The notes under the pieces: generated by a model
The model's database searches: none
The model's input: only the letters and a program-made list of their open reading frames with translations
What the model was told of the DNA's origin: nothing
Made by a program: the position numbers and the translations under genes
Assembly (NCBI RefSeq): GCF_003710905.1
Contig: NZ_RHHV01000023.1
Location: forward strand, 110,887 to 174,886
Direction: 5' to 3'
Length of the DNA: 64,000 nt
Source: Brevibacillus parabrevis
Lineage (GTDB): Bacteria; Bacillota; Bacilli; Brevibacillales; Brevibacillaceae
Shown: piece after piece, positions 33,388 through 42,193 of the stretch
Numbering within the stretch: the stretch's first letter is position 1
How the letters are laid out: every line of letters begins with the position of its first letter

Positions 33388-34591
33388 GAGGCATCACCTC
33401 TGCTCCCTGCTGCGGATTGACCTTGCCGACAAGCCCGCCGAGCACCGCTCCCTTGACAATGACGCCCAACAGACGCCGCTCCTCACCCACGACAGCAATC
33501 GGAACGTGCAAATCTGCCATCAGAGGAAACAGGCTGTTCAGACGGGCATCTGGCCCCACGCTGGGGATATCTTTTTTCATCATGGTTTCAAGCGACTCGC
33601 CCGTATTGATCGCAAGCGAAACGTCATAGGCGGTAACAAGCCCAAGCAATGTCCGCTTTTTGTCTACGATGTACAGACTGGATACCCCGTTGTCCATCAT
33701 GAGCTGGAGGGCCACCCTCGCACCTTTGTCAGGAGTAATCGCTTCTGCCCTTTTCATCACGTGTTTTGCCACCAGCACTTTGGACAAGTCTGCATCCTCA
33801 ACGAATTTTTTCACGAATTCATCCGCAGGATCGGTCATGATTTCTTCGGGACGCCCGACCTGGATGAAGCGACCGTCTTTCATCAGGGCGATCCGGTCAC
33901 CGAGCCGCAATGCCTCATGCAGATCGTGAGTAATGAACAAAATAGTCTTTTTCATCGTTAGCTGAAGCTCTAGCAGCTCATCCTGCATGTCTTTTCGAAT
34001 CAGCGGATCAAGGGCACTGAACGCTTCATCCATCAGCAAAATGTCGGGATTGTTGGCGAGCGCCCGGGCCAGGCCGACCCTCTGCCTCATTCCGCCGCTC
34101 AATTGATCAGGGAAGGCATTTTCCCACTCGGAAAGCCCGACGAGCGCAAGCGCTTCGCGTGCTTTTTCTTGCCTCAATCCATGCGGTACTTGCTGAATCT
34201 CCAAACCGAATTCGATGTTTTCCCGTACCGTTCGCTGTGGGAAGAGCGCGAAATTTTGAAAAACCATGCCGAGCTTTCTCCTGCGTACCTCGCGCAAATG
34301 AGCCGGCTTCATACCAATGAGTTCTTCGCCATCGATCTGAACGCTCCCAGTGGTTGGCTCAATCAGGCGGTTGCAAAGTCGGATCAAGGTAGATTTGCCG
34401 CTGCCTGACAGCCCCATAATGACGAAAATTTCGCCCTCTGCTACCGAGAAGCTGATCTGGTTCACACCGATCGATTGCCCTGTCTCTTTAAAAATTTGCT
34501 CCTTTGTCCATCCTTGCTCCAACAGCTTTAACGCTGCCTGCGGCTGCTTGCCAAACACTTTCGTCAATTGCCTGACTGTCATTTTGGGCAT
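33371..34591 (-). CDS. opuAA: glycine betaine ABC transporter ATPase with tandem CBS domains
   Basis: A 406-residue ATPase. Walker A GLSGSGKST near 61, signature LSGGMRQRVGLARAL, Walker B ILLMDEAFSALDP, then H-loop THD. Two CBS domains fill the C-terminus (about 280-395). In OpuA-type importers they gate activity with ionic strength; in OpuC of Listeria and Staphylococcus they bind c-di-AMP. The ATG at 34591 has GGGAGGAAAG ahead; the in-frame start 20 codons earlier lacks a site. It is first gene of opuAA-AB-AC, under a c-di-AMP riboswitch. Confidence 0.93.
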   Translation of the reverse strand: MPKMTVRQLTKVFGKQPQAALKLLEQGWTKEQIFKETGQSIGVNQISFSVAEGEIFVIMGLSGSGKSTLIRLCNRLIEPTTGSVQIDGEELIGMKPAHLREVRRRKLGMVFQNFALFPQRTVRENIEFGLEIQQVPHGLRQEKAREALALVGLSEWENAFPDQLSGGMRQRVGLARALANNPDILLMDEAFSALDPLIRKDMQDELLELQLTMKKTILFITHDLHEALRLGDRIALMKDGRFIQVGRPEEIMTDPADEFVKKFVEDADLSKVLVAKHVMKRAEAITPDKGARVALQLMMDNGVSSLYIVDKKRTLLGLVTAYDVSLAINTGESLETMMKKDIPSVGPDARLNSLFPLMADLHVPIAVVGEERRLLGVIVKGAVLGGLVGKVNPQQGAEVMPHGFRA

Positions 34592-34888
34592 GAGCCTTTC
34601 CTCCCTTTCTTGTTTTCCCAAATGAAAAAACCTGCGAAGTTCCGCTTCCAACCGGACGAACCACCTGCAGACGCTGCCGCTTGTGTACGCTCGATTTTTG
34701 CAGAACTAACGCAGGCTTACCTAATACCTGGCGCCCCTGTGCAAAAGGCTCCCTGTACGCTGTCTTCCTGATTTCGCTGTTCGTTTTTTGGTTTCATGCA
34801 CCGGGTTTATGCCGAAATTCATTTGCCGCCCGCCATCCTCGCACATCGACATGCACGCGTATGACAAAAGCCACACATGAAAATCGCC

Positions 34889-34959
34889 ATAAAAAATAGA
34901 CCTATTTCATCCTTTTTCTCAAGAACAAAGGTCCCAAAGAAAAAGTCTGAAATGGCCTA
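34889..34959 (-). terminator. long terminator of the opuA leader
   Basis: On the minus strand GGCC-A-TTTCA-GA-CTTTTTC pairs with GAAAAAG-GA-TGAAA-TA-GGTC, followed by TATTTTTT. It is the likely off-structure of the riboswitch. The 297 nt between here and opuAA shows no ORF with a ribosome site and no further strong hairpin. Confidence 0.65.
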
Positions 34960-35024
34960 TAAACGCGCCCGAAGAGGACCGCTCCTCTTTTTTCGCATCA
35001 TTGCCCAGACTTCATCGCTTCATG

Positions 35025-35165
35025 AACCTTCCCTGCTTTGGCCGACGAGGTTAGCTGACGGGTAGGATGGCAGAGAAGACTTATCTCATCCCTCCTGATT
35101 GCTCAGGATTAACCCCAAAAGATTGGTTCCCCCGCTTCCGGGTTGCCCCGGAACTAGGCCGTATG
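35025..35165 (-). ncRNA. c-di-AMP (ydaO/yuaA-type) riboswitch controlling opuA
   Basis: The minus strand shows the same ordered core as the kdp leader: CCGGGGCAACCCGGAAGC hairpin, GGGGGAACCAATCTTTTGG, GGGTTAATCCTGAGCAATC, AGGAGGGATGAG, then ATCCTACCCGTCAGCTAACC and TCGTCGGCC. Expected to repress opuA at high c-di-AMP. Edges are approximate. Confidence 0.87.
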
Positions 35166-35198
35166 AAATGTTTGAATCAGATTCGGTAATGTGATTTG

Positions 35199-35227
35199 AT
35201 TATACGCCTGCTGCCAATTATTGTGAA
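35199..35227 (-). promoter_or_regulatory. promoter of the opuA riboswitch leader
   Basis: On the minus strand TTCACA (35222-35227) and TATAAT (35199-35204) are 17 bp apart. Confidence 0.7.
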
Positions 35228-35332
35228 TGCTCGCTTCTGCCTGCTTGCCTCATGCTTGATCGTTCTTTATTTATATCCTGACATTAGCTATCGGTTGCTC
35301 ACAAATGAAAGCTATTTCGCCTGCTTTCCAGC

Positions 35333-36388
35333 TTACACGCAAATGCTCACCAGTACAGAATCATCGTAAGCAAACCGCTCGCTAATATCGGTGACCACTT
35401 CCCATTCCTCTTCCCCGACGCGGATCGAGTAAATCAGCTCCCGGCCCTGAAACTGGACGTGAGCGACCTTGCCCATGATCCCGTCCGAGCCTTGATGCCA
35501 GACGGACAGCTTCAACTGGTCCGGGCGAACAGGCAATACTTGCTGATCGAAAAAAGCGGAAAAATCACGCGAAACGGTGATCGGCAACGATGACGCTCCC
35601 TGTTTTTCCAGCAAAAAGGTGTTCGCGGCAGCCCAGTTCCCTTTTAAAAAGTTGGCTCTGCCGACAAACTTGGCGACAAACGGCGACTCCGGGGCGTAGT
35701 AAATGTCGTGCGGAGTGCCTGCCTGCTCAACTCTGCCGCCCTTCATCACGACAATGCGATCAGCCATGGCCAGTGCCTCGGATTGATCGTGCGTCACATA
35801 GACAATCGACGTACCCAGTTCGCGGTGAATGAACTGGATTTCTTTTCGCATCTGCATGCGCAGCTCGGCGTCCAGACTGCTCAACGGTTCGTCCATCAGC
35901 AACAAGGTCGGATTGAACACGATGGCGCGCGCCAGCGCCACACGCTGCTTTTGCCCACCGGAAAGCTGACTGGGGAACCGCTCCTCCATACCGCCCAGAC
36001 CGACCATCTCCAGCATCTGGGCTACCCGCGCTTTCGGGTTTTGCTTGTACGCTTCCGGCACCTGCTGTTGATGCTGCAAAGGAAACGCCACGTTTTCGTA
36101 GACCGTCAAATGCGGCCAAAGCGCGAACGACTGAAACACCATGCCAATCCGCCGTTCTTCCGGCGGCTTGCGCTTGGCCGCGCTGGCTACACACTCGTTG
36201 TTGATCCAGATTTCTCCGCTTGTCGGGGATTCGAACCCGGCAAGGAGCCGCAGCAGCGTCGTTTTGCCGCAGCCGCTCGGACCGAGCAAAGCGACAAACT
36301 CGCCTTGGCCGATCTGCAAATCGAGATGGTGGAGCGCCGTCACATTCCCGAATTTTTTCGATACCCCTATTACCCGCGCACTGTTCAT
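35333..36388 (-). CDS. ABC transporter ATPase (Fbp/PhnT-like)
   Basis: A 351-residue ATPase of the ferric/phosphonate/polyamine importer class. Walker A GPSGCGKTT near 41, signature LSGGQKQRVALARAI, Walker B LLLMDEPLSSLD, H-loop THD, and a C-terminal TOBE-like region. The ATG at 36388 overlaps the permease stop (ATGA) and has GGAGG 8 nt ahead. It is last gene of a six-gene operon with three phosphoesterase-type genes, which favours a phosphonate or phosphate-ester substrate over iron (inference). Confidence 0.85.
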   Translation of the reverse strand: MNSARVIGVSKKFGNVTALHHLDLQIGQGEFVALLGPSGCGKTTLLRLLAGFESPTSGEIWINNECVASAAKRKPPEERRIGMVFQSFALWPHLTVYENVAFPLQHQQQVPEAYKQNPKARVAQMLEMVGLGGMEERFPSQLSGGQKQRVALARAIVFNPTLLLMDEPLSSLDAELRMQMRKEIQFIHRELGTSIVYVTHDQSEALAMADRIVVMKGGRVEQAGTPHDIYYAPESPFVAKFVGRANFLKGNWAAANTFLLEKQGASSLPITVSRDFSAFFDQQVLPVRPDQLKLSVWHQGSDGIMGKVAHVQFQGRELIYSIRVGEEEWEVVTDISERFAYDDSVLVSICV

Positions 36389-38127
36389 TGTTCGATCCTC
36401 CGTTGCCAGTATCGTTTCCACAGACTGCCCGCCGCGAGCACCAGCAGGATGGCTCCTACGATCAAGGTCGAGAGGGCCGTGCTGTACGTTGTCGATCCCG
36501 CCTGCTCAAAGCTGAAAATGACGACACCGATCGTTTCCGAGCCGGATGACCACAAGAGCGACGAAATCGTCAGCTCTGTAAAAGCGGTGAGAAAGACCAG
36601 AAACAAACCTGTTGCCATGCCCGGCGCGTAGAGCGGGAGCAAAATGCGCCGCCATCTCGTCCAGAAGCGCCCGCCGTTGATCCGTGCTGCCTCCTCCACT
36701 TCTTTGCCCACTTGCATGATCGAAACCGTACTGCTTTTGACTTGCAAAATGAGAAAACGCGTCACATAAGCGATCATAATCAGCCAAACCGTTCCGTATA
36801 TGCCTGGCTGCCAGCCGGGAATCGGTTCAATCCAGGTCAAAATCATCGCCAGTCCGAGCACCATGCCCGGAAGCGCATACGGCAGCGCTACAGCCCCTTC
36901 CATCGCTTTGCCAAGCGCAGACGGCTTATGAATGCGCCAGTAGGCGAACAGCGTGCCCGCGACGACGCACAAGACACCCGTCATGCTGGCAAGCATCAAG
37001 CTGTTGCCGATGGCTCCCTTCGTACCTGCGTGGTCGAACATTACGAAGGCAAAATGCTTCCACGTCAAATTTTCCGGGACAAACGGCAAGCCGTAAGCTT
37101 TGACAAAAGCGGTTGCGGCCATCGACAAAAGCGGAAGCAGGCTCGTCACAAGCAAAAACCCGCCCACCAAAACCTCCGCCGTCAAACGGTGCTTGCCCAA
37201 AGACCGCCGGATGGACTTGTCCTCGGCACTGGTCTGGTCTACCCGGCTTTTCCGCAGCAAAACCCACTGCATCCCTGTCCCTGCCAGCGCAATGACGCCG
37301 AGCAAAACAGACAGGACAGCCGCCCTGGCAAAAGCGCTCGGCCCAAATCCGATCACTTCCTCGTAGATCAGTGTACTGAGTACAGAGATATTTTCCGGGA
37401 TACCCAAAAATGCCGGAATCCCGAAGTTGTCCAGCCCGGAGATAAACGCCAGCAGTCCGCCTCCCGCAATGCCTGGCAAGGCGAGCGGAAGCGTCACTTT
37501 GGCAAACACAGCCCGCGCACTTGCTCCCGAGGAATGCGCCGCCCACTCCAGCTCTTTCGGAATCCGGTACAGCACAGACAGCGTCAACATGTACACCAGC
37601 GGATAATGAGTCAGCCCCATCACGACGATGATCCCATCCAGCCCGTACACGTTCCACAGCTCGACCGGACTGCCCATCACCCAGCTCGCAGCCCTGTTCA
37701 GCACACCCTGCGGCCCTGCCAGCTGCGTCCAGGCCAGCGTCATTACATAGGACGGGATGAGCAGCGGCAAAAGGGCAAACGCGTGAATCGCACCTTTCCA
37801 GCGTATATCGGTATACGCGCACAGCCAGGCAAGCGCCACGCCTACGACTACCGAGATGACGGTGGAAATACCTGCTGCCAGCACAGTATGACCGACTGCA
37901 TCCCACGTCCGGGCATTGACAAGCACCTCCTGAAAGTAGTGCAAGCCAAGCCCTGCTTCTGTCTGGATACTAAGAACAATCAGCTTCCACAACGGATAGA
38001 CAAAAAAGAAGGCGACCGGCACCAGCACGAACCAGGTAGCCGCCTTATCCATGGACAGGGAGGCGGCGAACTTGCGCCGCTCCCCCATCTGTCTCTCGCT
38101 CACTACCGTCTGCCAGTTACTTGCCAC
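36385..38127 (-). CDS. ABC transporter permease, fused double domain (Fbp/PhnUV-like)
   Basis: A 580-residue permease with about 12 helices in two homologous halves, as in FbpB and putative 2-aminoethylphosphonate permeases. Each half has an EAA-type loop: EWAAHSSGASARAVFAKVTLP near 195 and EEAARINGGRFWTRWRRILLP near 475 (given in part by EEAARINGG). The GTG at 38127 overlaps the substrate-binding protein gene by 11 bp; an ATG 13 codons later is an alternative. Confidence 0.85.
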   Translation of the reverse strand: MASNWQTVVSERQMGERRKFAASLSMDKAATWFVLVPVAFFFVYPLWKLIVLSIQTEAGLGLHYFQEVLVNARTWDAVGHTVLAAGISTVISVVVGVALAWLCAYTDIRWKGAIHAFALLPLLIPSYVMTLAWTQLAGPQGVLNRAASWVMGSPVELWNVYGLDGIIVVMGLTHYPLVYMLTLSVLYRIPKELEWAAHSSGASARAVFAKVTLPLALPGIAGGGLLAFISGLDNFGIPAFLGIPENISVLSTLIYEEVIGFGPSAFARAAVLSVLLGVIALAGTGMQWVLLRKSRVDQTSAEDKSIRRSLGKHRLTAEVLVGGFLLVTSLLPLLSMAATAFVKAYGLPFVPENLTWKHFAFVMFDHAGTKGAIGNSLMLASMTGVLCVVAGTLFAYWRIHKPSALGKAMEGAVALPYALPGMVLGLAMILTWIEPIPGWQPGIYGTVWLIMIAYVTRFLILQVKSSTVSIMQVGKEVEEAARINGGRFWTRWRRILLPLYAPGMATGLFLVFLTAFTELTISSLLWSSGSETIGVVIFSFEQAGSTTYSTALSTLIVGAILLVLAAGSLWKRYWQRRIEQ

Positions 38128-39196
38128 CCATCATCTCTCCAAATTTCTTTTTGTCGGCTTCCCTGGAAGCTTCCAGTTCATCAATATTGGCGGAAAGCGC
38201 CTTGATTTGATCTTGTGCGTACAGTCCTTCCGGTGCTGCTACTCCTTTGCGGATCGGTGTATAGCCCAGGCCGCTGGCGAGCTTTTGTCCTTCTTCGGAG
38301 AGGACGAAATCGACAAACGCTTTGGCAGCCTCCTGGTTTTTGGTCGCTTTCATGATGCCGATCGGCTCCGTGATGACAGGCACGCCTTCTTTTGGATACA
38401 CGATCTCGACGGGCGAACCGTCTTTTTTGGCGCGGGCAACCAGATAGTCGACGACCATGCCGTAATCTTTTTCGCCGCCCGCTACACTTTTGAGCACGGC
38501 GCCATTTCCTTTAATGACGGTCATTTGATTCGTTTTCAGCCCGCTGATGTAATCCCAGCCCAAATCAGGCTGGCGCGTAAACACCCCGACATTGTAAGCC
38601 GCTGCGCCTGAGTAGAGCGGGCTTGGCATAATCGCTTTGTTCGCCGCTTCCGGACTCGTCAGCACTTTCCAGCTGTCCGGGAGAGCTTTTACCTTGCTGG
38701 TGTTGACCGCGAGCACAGTCGCCATGACTTTCGTTCCGGTGTACGCGCCGTCCGCGTCTTTCCACTCCGCCGGAATGTCCGCCGCTTCAGGCGAAGTGTA
38801 CGGCATGAGCAAATCTTGTTTTTTCAGGCTGACAAAAGTCGGCGCATCCGCGACCAACAGCACGTCAGCTTTTACTTGGCCTGCCTGTGCTTCGGCCTGC
38901 AAGCGGCTGATGACTTCCTCCGTTCCCGAGCGGAACAGATCTACTTTCACGTCAGGATACTTCTTGGAAAAAGCGTCGATCAAAGCAGCTGCATCCGCAT
39001 CCGGCTGGGAGGTGTAGAAGCTCAAGGTTCCCGCTACTTTCGGGGCAGCAGGCTCCGTTGTGGCAGCCGGAGTCGACTGCGGCGCTGGCTGGGATGGGGT
39101 CGACGAAGAAGGCTGGGAACCGCAGGCAGCAAGTCCGAAGACCGATACGGCCGCGAACAAAGAAAGAGTCCATTTTTGCAACAGAACACGTTTCAT
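38117..39196 (-). CDS. ABC transporter substrate-binding lipoprotein (Fbp/PhnS-like)
   Basis: A 359-residue lipoprotein (lipobox LAAC, Cys25) followed by a Ser/Pro/Thr linker and a type-II periplasmic fold starting VAGTLSFYTSQPDADAAAL. It belongs to the ferric-iron/2-aminoethylphosphonate binding group. The paired Tyr iron ligands of true FbpA are not obvious; the region SPLYSGAAAYNVGV occupies the anion-site position. AGGAGG precedes the ATG. It lies 36 bp after surE. Confidence 0.82.
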   Translation of the reverse strand: MKRVLLQKWTLSLFAAVSVFGLAACGSQPSSSTPSQPAPQSTPAATTEPAAPKVAGTLSFYTSQPDADAAALIDAFSKKYPDVKVDLFRSGTEEVISRLQAEAQAGQVKADVLLVADAPTFVSLKKQDLLMPYTSPEAADIPAEWKDADGAYTGTKVMATVLAVNTSKVKALPDSWKVLTSPEAANKAIMPSPLYSGAAAYNVGVFTRQPDLGWDYISGLKTNQMTVIKGNGAVLKSVAGGEKDYGMVVDYLVARAKKDGSPVEIVYPKEGVPVITEPIGIMKATKNQEAAKAFVDFVLSEEGQKLASGLGYTPIRKGVAAPEGLYAQDQIKALSANIDELEASREADKKKFGEMMGGK

Positions 39197-39232
39197 TTTT
39201 TATTCCTCCTGATCATTAAGTAGGCTTATGAG

Positions 39233-40012
39233 TTAAGAGCTTTGCTTCGCACCTTGAAACCATTTTCCGATCTTCGTCTTCATGGCCGTGTTCGTCATGT
39301 TCAATTGCAGGGGCGTAATCGTGATGAAACCATCGCGCAGCTTGTAGTAATCCGATTCCTCATCCTCAAAGTTCAGTTCGCTCAAATGATCGGACAGCCA
39401 GTAGCACAGGTAGCCTTGCGGGTCGTTCAGTCCGACGTACTGATAGCGCAGCACGTCCATTGCCAATGGCGTCACCGCTACGCCTTTTACCATTTCTTTG
39501 GACAAGTACGGCAAGTTGATATTCAGTACCGCTTCCGGGCTGAGCTTGTGCCTGAACAGCGTTTCAAACACTTCGTAGGCCAACGGCTCCACGATCGAAA
39601 AGTTCGGGTTCGGCTTCAGCGTGGCGAGCGAGATCGCGACAGAAGGAATCTGGTACATCGCCCCCTCGATCGCAGCCGAGATCGTGCCCGAGTAAAACAC
39701 GTCCCGCCCGAGATTCGGCCCGCGGTTGATCCCGGAAACAATCACGTCCGGCTTTTCTTTGAGAATCACCTCAATCGCCATTTTGACGCAGTCGGCGGGA
39801 GTGCCGTTGACAGCCCACGCTTCCAAGGAAGTATCGAAAAAGTTGACTTTGTTTGCTTTTACTGGTGATTTCAGTGTGATCGCATGGCTGATCGCACTGC
39901 GTTCCTGATCCGGGCAGACAATGGATACATTGCCGAACGGCTGCAGGGCTTGCGCCAGACACAGCACGCCGCTGGAGAAAATTCCATCATCATTCACTAC
40001 GAGAATGTTCAA
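39233..40012 (-). CDS. surE: 5'/3'-nucleotidase SurE family
   Basis: A 259-residue metal-dependent phosphatase acting on nucleoside monophosphates and, in some members, other phosphate esters. Motifs: VNDDG at residues 6-10 (Asp8, Asp9 metal ligands), ERSAISHA, NGTPADC and SGINRGPNLGRDVFYSGT. It is slightly long at the C-terminus (WFQGAKQSS tail). It sits between a TIM-barrel gene and an ABC importer rather than its usual pcm/nlpD context, which hints at a scavenging role. Confidence 0.9.
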   Translation of the reverse strand: MNILVVNDDGIFSSGVLCLAQALQPFGNVSIVCPDQERSAISHAITLKSPVKANKVNFFDTSLEAWAVNGTPADCVKMAIEVILKEKPDVIVSGINRGPNLGRDVFYSGTISAAIEGAMYQIPSVAISLATLKPNPNFSIVEPLAYEVFETLFRHKLSPEAVLNINLPYLSKEMVKGVAVTPLAMDVLRYQYVGLNDPQGYLCYWLSDHLSELNFEDEESDYYKLRDGFITITPLQLNMTNTAMKTKIGKWFQGAKQSS

Positions 40013-40027
40013 AATGATACAAACCTC

Positions 40028-40810
40028 CTATCCAAATGAGACACTGTGGCCTTGTTGCAAAAAGAGCAGGTTTTGCTTGAGTTGGGACAAATTCCGCGCA
40101 TCGTCGAAGCCTTCTACAACCAGCGGCTTCTCTTCCGCAAGCAAGAGCGGCCAAATCGTCGGCAGGTCAATGTCCCCTGTTCCGAGTGGCACATGCAGCT
40201 TGGTTGCTGTCGCATCGCTCACATGGATTTTGTCGACTCCCTCCAGTTCTCCGAGAAACTGCGGCAGAGAACAGGTCAGGGGCACATGGGCGATATCCAA
40301 GGTCGCTGCCGTCGGATAGTTCAGCGCTGCACGCAGCCTGTTCAAATCCCCCGGCGTCACGATCAGTTCTTTTGGCAACGGCTCGATATGCTCGATGGAC
40401 AGCACTCTTCCCAGACGCACAGCCTCTTGCGCCAGCTCGTTCAGGCTCTCGATGAGCACCGCTTCGTGCCATTCCCGGTTTTTGTGGGTCAAAGTCACTC
40501 GTCCCGGATGGATCGTCACGCTTTTCGCTCCGATCTCCCCCGCGAGAGCCAACGACCGCTTGATTTCCTCCACCGATTGTTTGCGAATGCCGCTATTCAG
40601 CGAGCACAAGTTCAAATCCCAGCTAGCCGCATGCAAAGTCAGCTTCATGCCGACGCGTTTGGCGGCCTGCTGAATTTCCCGCGGGTTGCTTTTGTGGAAC
40701 CAGACGTGCTCGGCCCAGACCTCCATCCCGGCAAATCCGTACTGCCTGGCAATCAAAATCGCCGCTTCTACCGGGTAGGACCACATCAATGTCGATGAAA
40801 CATACAGCAT
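40028..40810 (-). CDS. xylose-isomerase-like TIM-barrel protein (sugar phosphate isomerase/epimerase family)
   Basis: A 260-residue protein of the AP-endonuclease-2/xylose isomerase superfamily. Metal-site type residues include HAASWDLN, VTIHPG, LSIEHIEPLP, LDIAHVP and KIHVSD, which supply Glu/His/Asp ligands. The family covers epimerases, isomerases and phosphodiesterases, so the reaction is open. The ATG at 40810 is chosen because GGAG lies 8 nt ahead; two GTGs just upstream overlap it. The start overlaps the PHP gene by 25 bp. Confidence 0.72.
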   Translation of the reverse strand: MLYVSSTLMWSYPVEAAILIARQYGFAGMEVWAEHVWFHKSNPREIQQAAKRVGMKLTLHAASWDLNLCSLNSGIRKQSVEEIKRSLALAGEIGAKSVTIHPGRVTLTHKNREWHEAVLIESLNELAQEAVRLGRVLSIEHIEPLPKELIVTPGDLNRLRAALNYPTAATLDIAHVPLTCSLPQFLGELEGVDKIHVSDATATKLHVPLGTGDIDLPTIWPLLLAEEKPLVVEGFDDARNLSQLKQNLLFLQQGHSVSFG

Positions 40811-41607
40811 GTCCACCACTCCTTTACCTCTGCCGGGATCGGCACACTGCCAACCGGGTAAGGGTTGCGTGAGCCGTGCCCGTGAAAGTCGCTACCTCCC
40901 GAGCGGATCAGGTGATTCACCTTGGCTTGCCGCTCCCAAAATGCCATCTGTTGCGCGGAATGCTTCGAATAGTACACCTCGATGCCATCGATGCCGTAGG
41001 CAAGCAACGCATCCAGCTTCACTTCAAACGAGTAAATACCCGGATGGGCCAAAATCGCAATGCCGCCTACTTCATGCGTCAGCTCAATCGCTTCGCGTGC
41101 CGAGAAGGAAGGACGGGGCACATAGGCCGGGCAGCCTTTTCGCAAATACGTCTCGAACGCCGCTTGCGGAGTGGAGCAAAAGCCGCGTGCTGCCAAAACT
41201 TCTGCCACATCTGTGCGCACCAGCACGTCGCCTTTTGCCCGGGCTGTGCATTCTTCCATGGTGATCGCCATACCTAAACGATTGCAGCGTTCGACGATTT
41301 CGGCGATCCACTCGATCCGCTCCCGTTGGCGCCTGTCCATGACGTGCAGGAGCCGGGCATCCGATATATCGAGGCCGTAACCCAAAATATGCAACTCGTC
41401 TTCTGGGCCGTCCGTGTTCCATTCGATTCCCGGTATGAGCTTCAGACCGAGACGTTCGGCCTCATCGCGAGCCAGCAGATATCCATCGACGGTATCATGG
41501 TCTGTAATGGCTAGGTGAGTCACTCCCCGCTCGCTTGCCTCGGCAAGCAGCTCTGCGGGAGTGAGCTTCCCGTCAGAAGCGGTGGTGTGCATATGCAAGT
41601 CCATCAT
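40786..41607 (-). CDS. PHP-domain phosphoesterase
   Basis: A 273-residue PHP protein, probably a metal-dependent phosphoesterase similar in class to E. coli YciV (RNase AM) and histidinol-phosphatase-like enzymes. The four metal motifs are complete: DLHMHTTASDG (His5, His7), ITDHDT, ILAHPG and GSDFHG, with the Glu in IPGIEWN. It is first gene of the six-gene operon; GGAG precedes the ATGATG start. Downstream SurE and the importer suggest processing of an imported phosphorylated compound (inference). Confidence 0.85.
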   Translation of the reverse strand: MMDLHMHTTASDGKLTPAELLAEASERGVTHLAITDHDTVDGYLLARDEAERLGLKLIPGIEWNTDGPEDELHILGYGLDISDARLLHVMDRRQRERIEWIAEIVERCNRLGMAITMEECTARAKGDVLVRTDVAEVLAARGFCSTPQAAFETYLRKGCPAYVPRPSFSAREAIELTHEVGGIAILAHPGIYSFEVKLDALLAYGIDGIEVYYSKHSAQQMAFWERQAKVNHLIRSGGSDFHGHGSRNPYPVGSVPIPAEVKEWWTCCMFHRH

Positions 41608-41769
41608 CTGACCACTCCTCCTGTTCTTTTCCGACTTGTTTGATTTCGTTTGATTTCATTGTAGCTGTCGTTTTTGAAGGGCGTATAAAGCAGGCGACAA
41701 GGTTTGATAAAGGCCAGACGCCTGTCCATGCGCCTTTTCGGTCGATCCCCTGCCGGATTGTTGAGGAGG

Positions 41770-41796
41770 TGTTAACGATTTACAAAGTCTTTACAA
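41770..41796 (-). promoter_or_regulatory. TTGTAA-type repeats upstream of the PHP operon (possible PhoP box)
   Basis: On the minus strand TTGTAA-N5-TTGTAA-N4-TTAACA; on the plus strand TTTACA repeats exactly 11 bp apart (41779 and 41790). The spacing equals the 11-bp period of Bacillus PhoP boxes, but the hexamers fit only in part and orientation is ambiguous. Otherwise the 296 bp between PHP and copZ holds only a terminator and a likely promoter (TACAAT near 41665). Confidence 0.3.
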
Positions 41797-41841
41797 AAGC
41801 GAAAAGTTCGTGGGCAAACGGCACTGGTGGAGAGGAAAACG

Positions 41842-41880
41842 AAAAACCCCCACCCGAACTAATGTTCAGGCAGGGGCTTT
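41842..41880 (-). terminator. Rho-independent terminator after copZ
   Basis: On the minus strand CCCC-TG-CCTGAAC pairs with GTTCGGG-TG-GGGG (one G-T pair), followed by TTTTT. Confidence 0.85.
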
Positions 41881-41903
41881 GTGTTCAAAGAGACAGTCGC
41901 TAT

Positions 41904-42104
41904 TTAAACGACATCGTATCCTTGTTCTTCGATTGCTTCCTTGATGGCATCCAGCGTCAGCGTGCTTTCGTTGAAGGAAACCTCTACTGTTTTGGCCGCC
42001 AGATTGACTTTGCCTTCTGCTCCCAGCTCTTTCAACGTTTTTTCCACGGTATTCACGCAATGGTTGCAAGACATGCCTTCTACATTCAGTGTTACGTTTT
42101 TCAT
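41904..42104 (-). CDS. copZ: copper chaperone CopZ
   Basis: A 66-residue HMA-domain protein that delivers Cu(I) to CopA. Copper site MSCNHC (Cys13, Cys16) lies in the usual first loop. Length is normal for CopZ. AAGGAGAGA precedes the ATG. It lies 89 bp after copA on the same strand, under the CsoR-type operators of that gene. Confidence 0.93.
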   Translation of the reverse strand: MKNVTLNVEGMSCNHCVNTVEKTLKELGAEGKVNLAAKTVEVSFNESTLTLDAIKEAIEEQGYDVV

Positions 42105-42193
42105 TCTCAATCTCTCCTTTGAGTGTATGTGTATAAATGATGCGGACAAAGCCGCTTGTTGCTGTTTGTAAACGACAGATGGCAGATGGCAGC

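Noticed and set aside
34970..34995. Terminator-like hairpin GAGGA-CCGC-TCCTC followed by T6 on the plus strand in the opuA leader
   Set aside because: Its T run is on the plus strand where no gene ends nearby; on the minus strand it may be only a leader hairpin.
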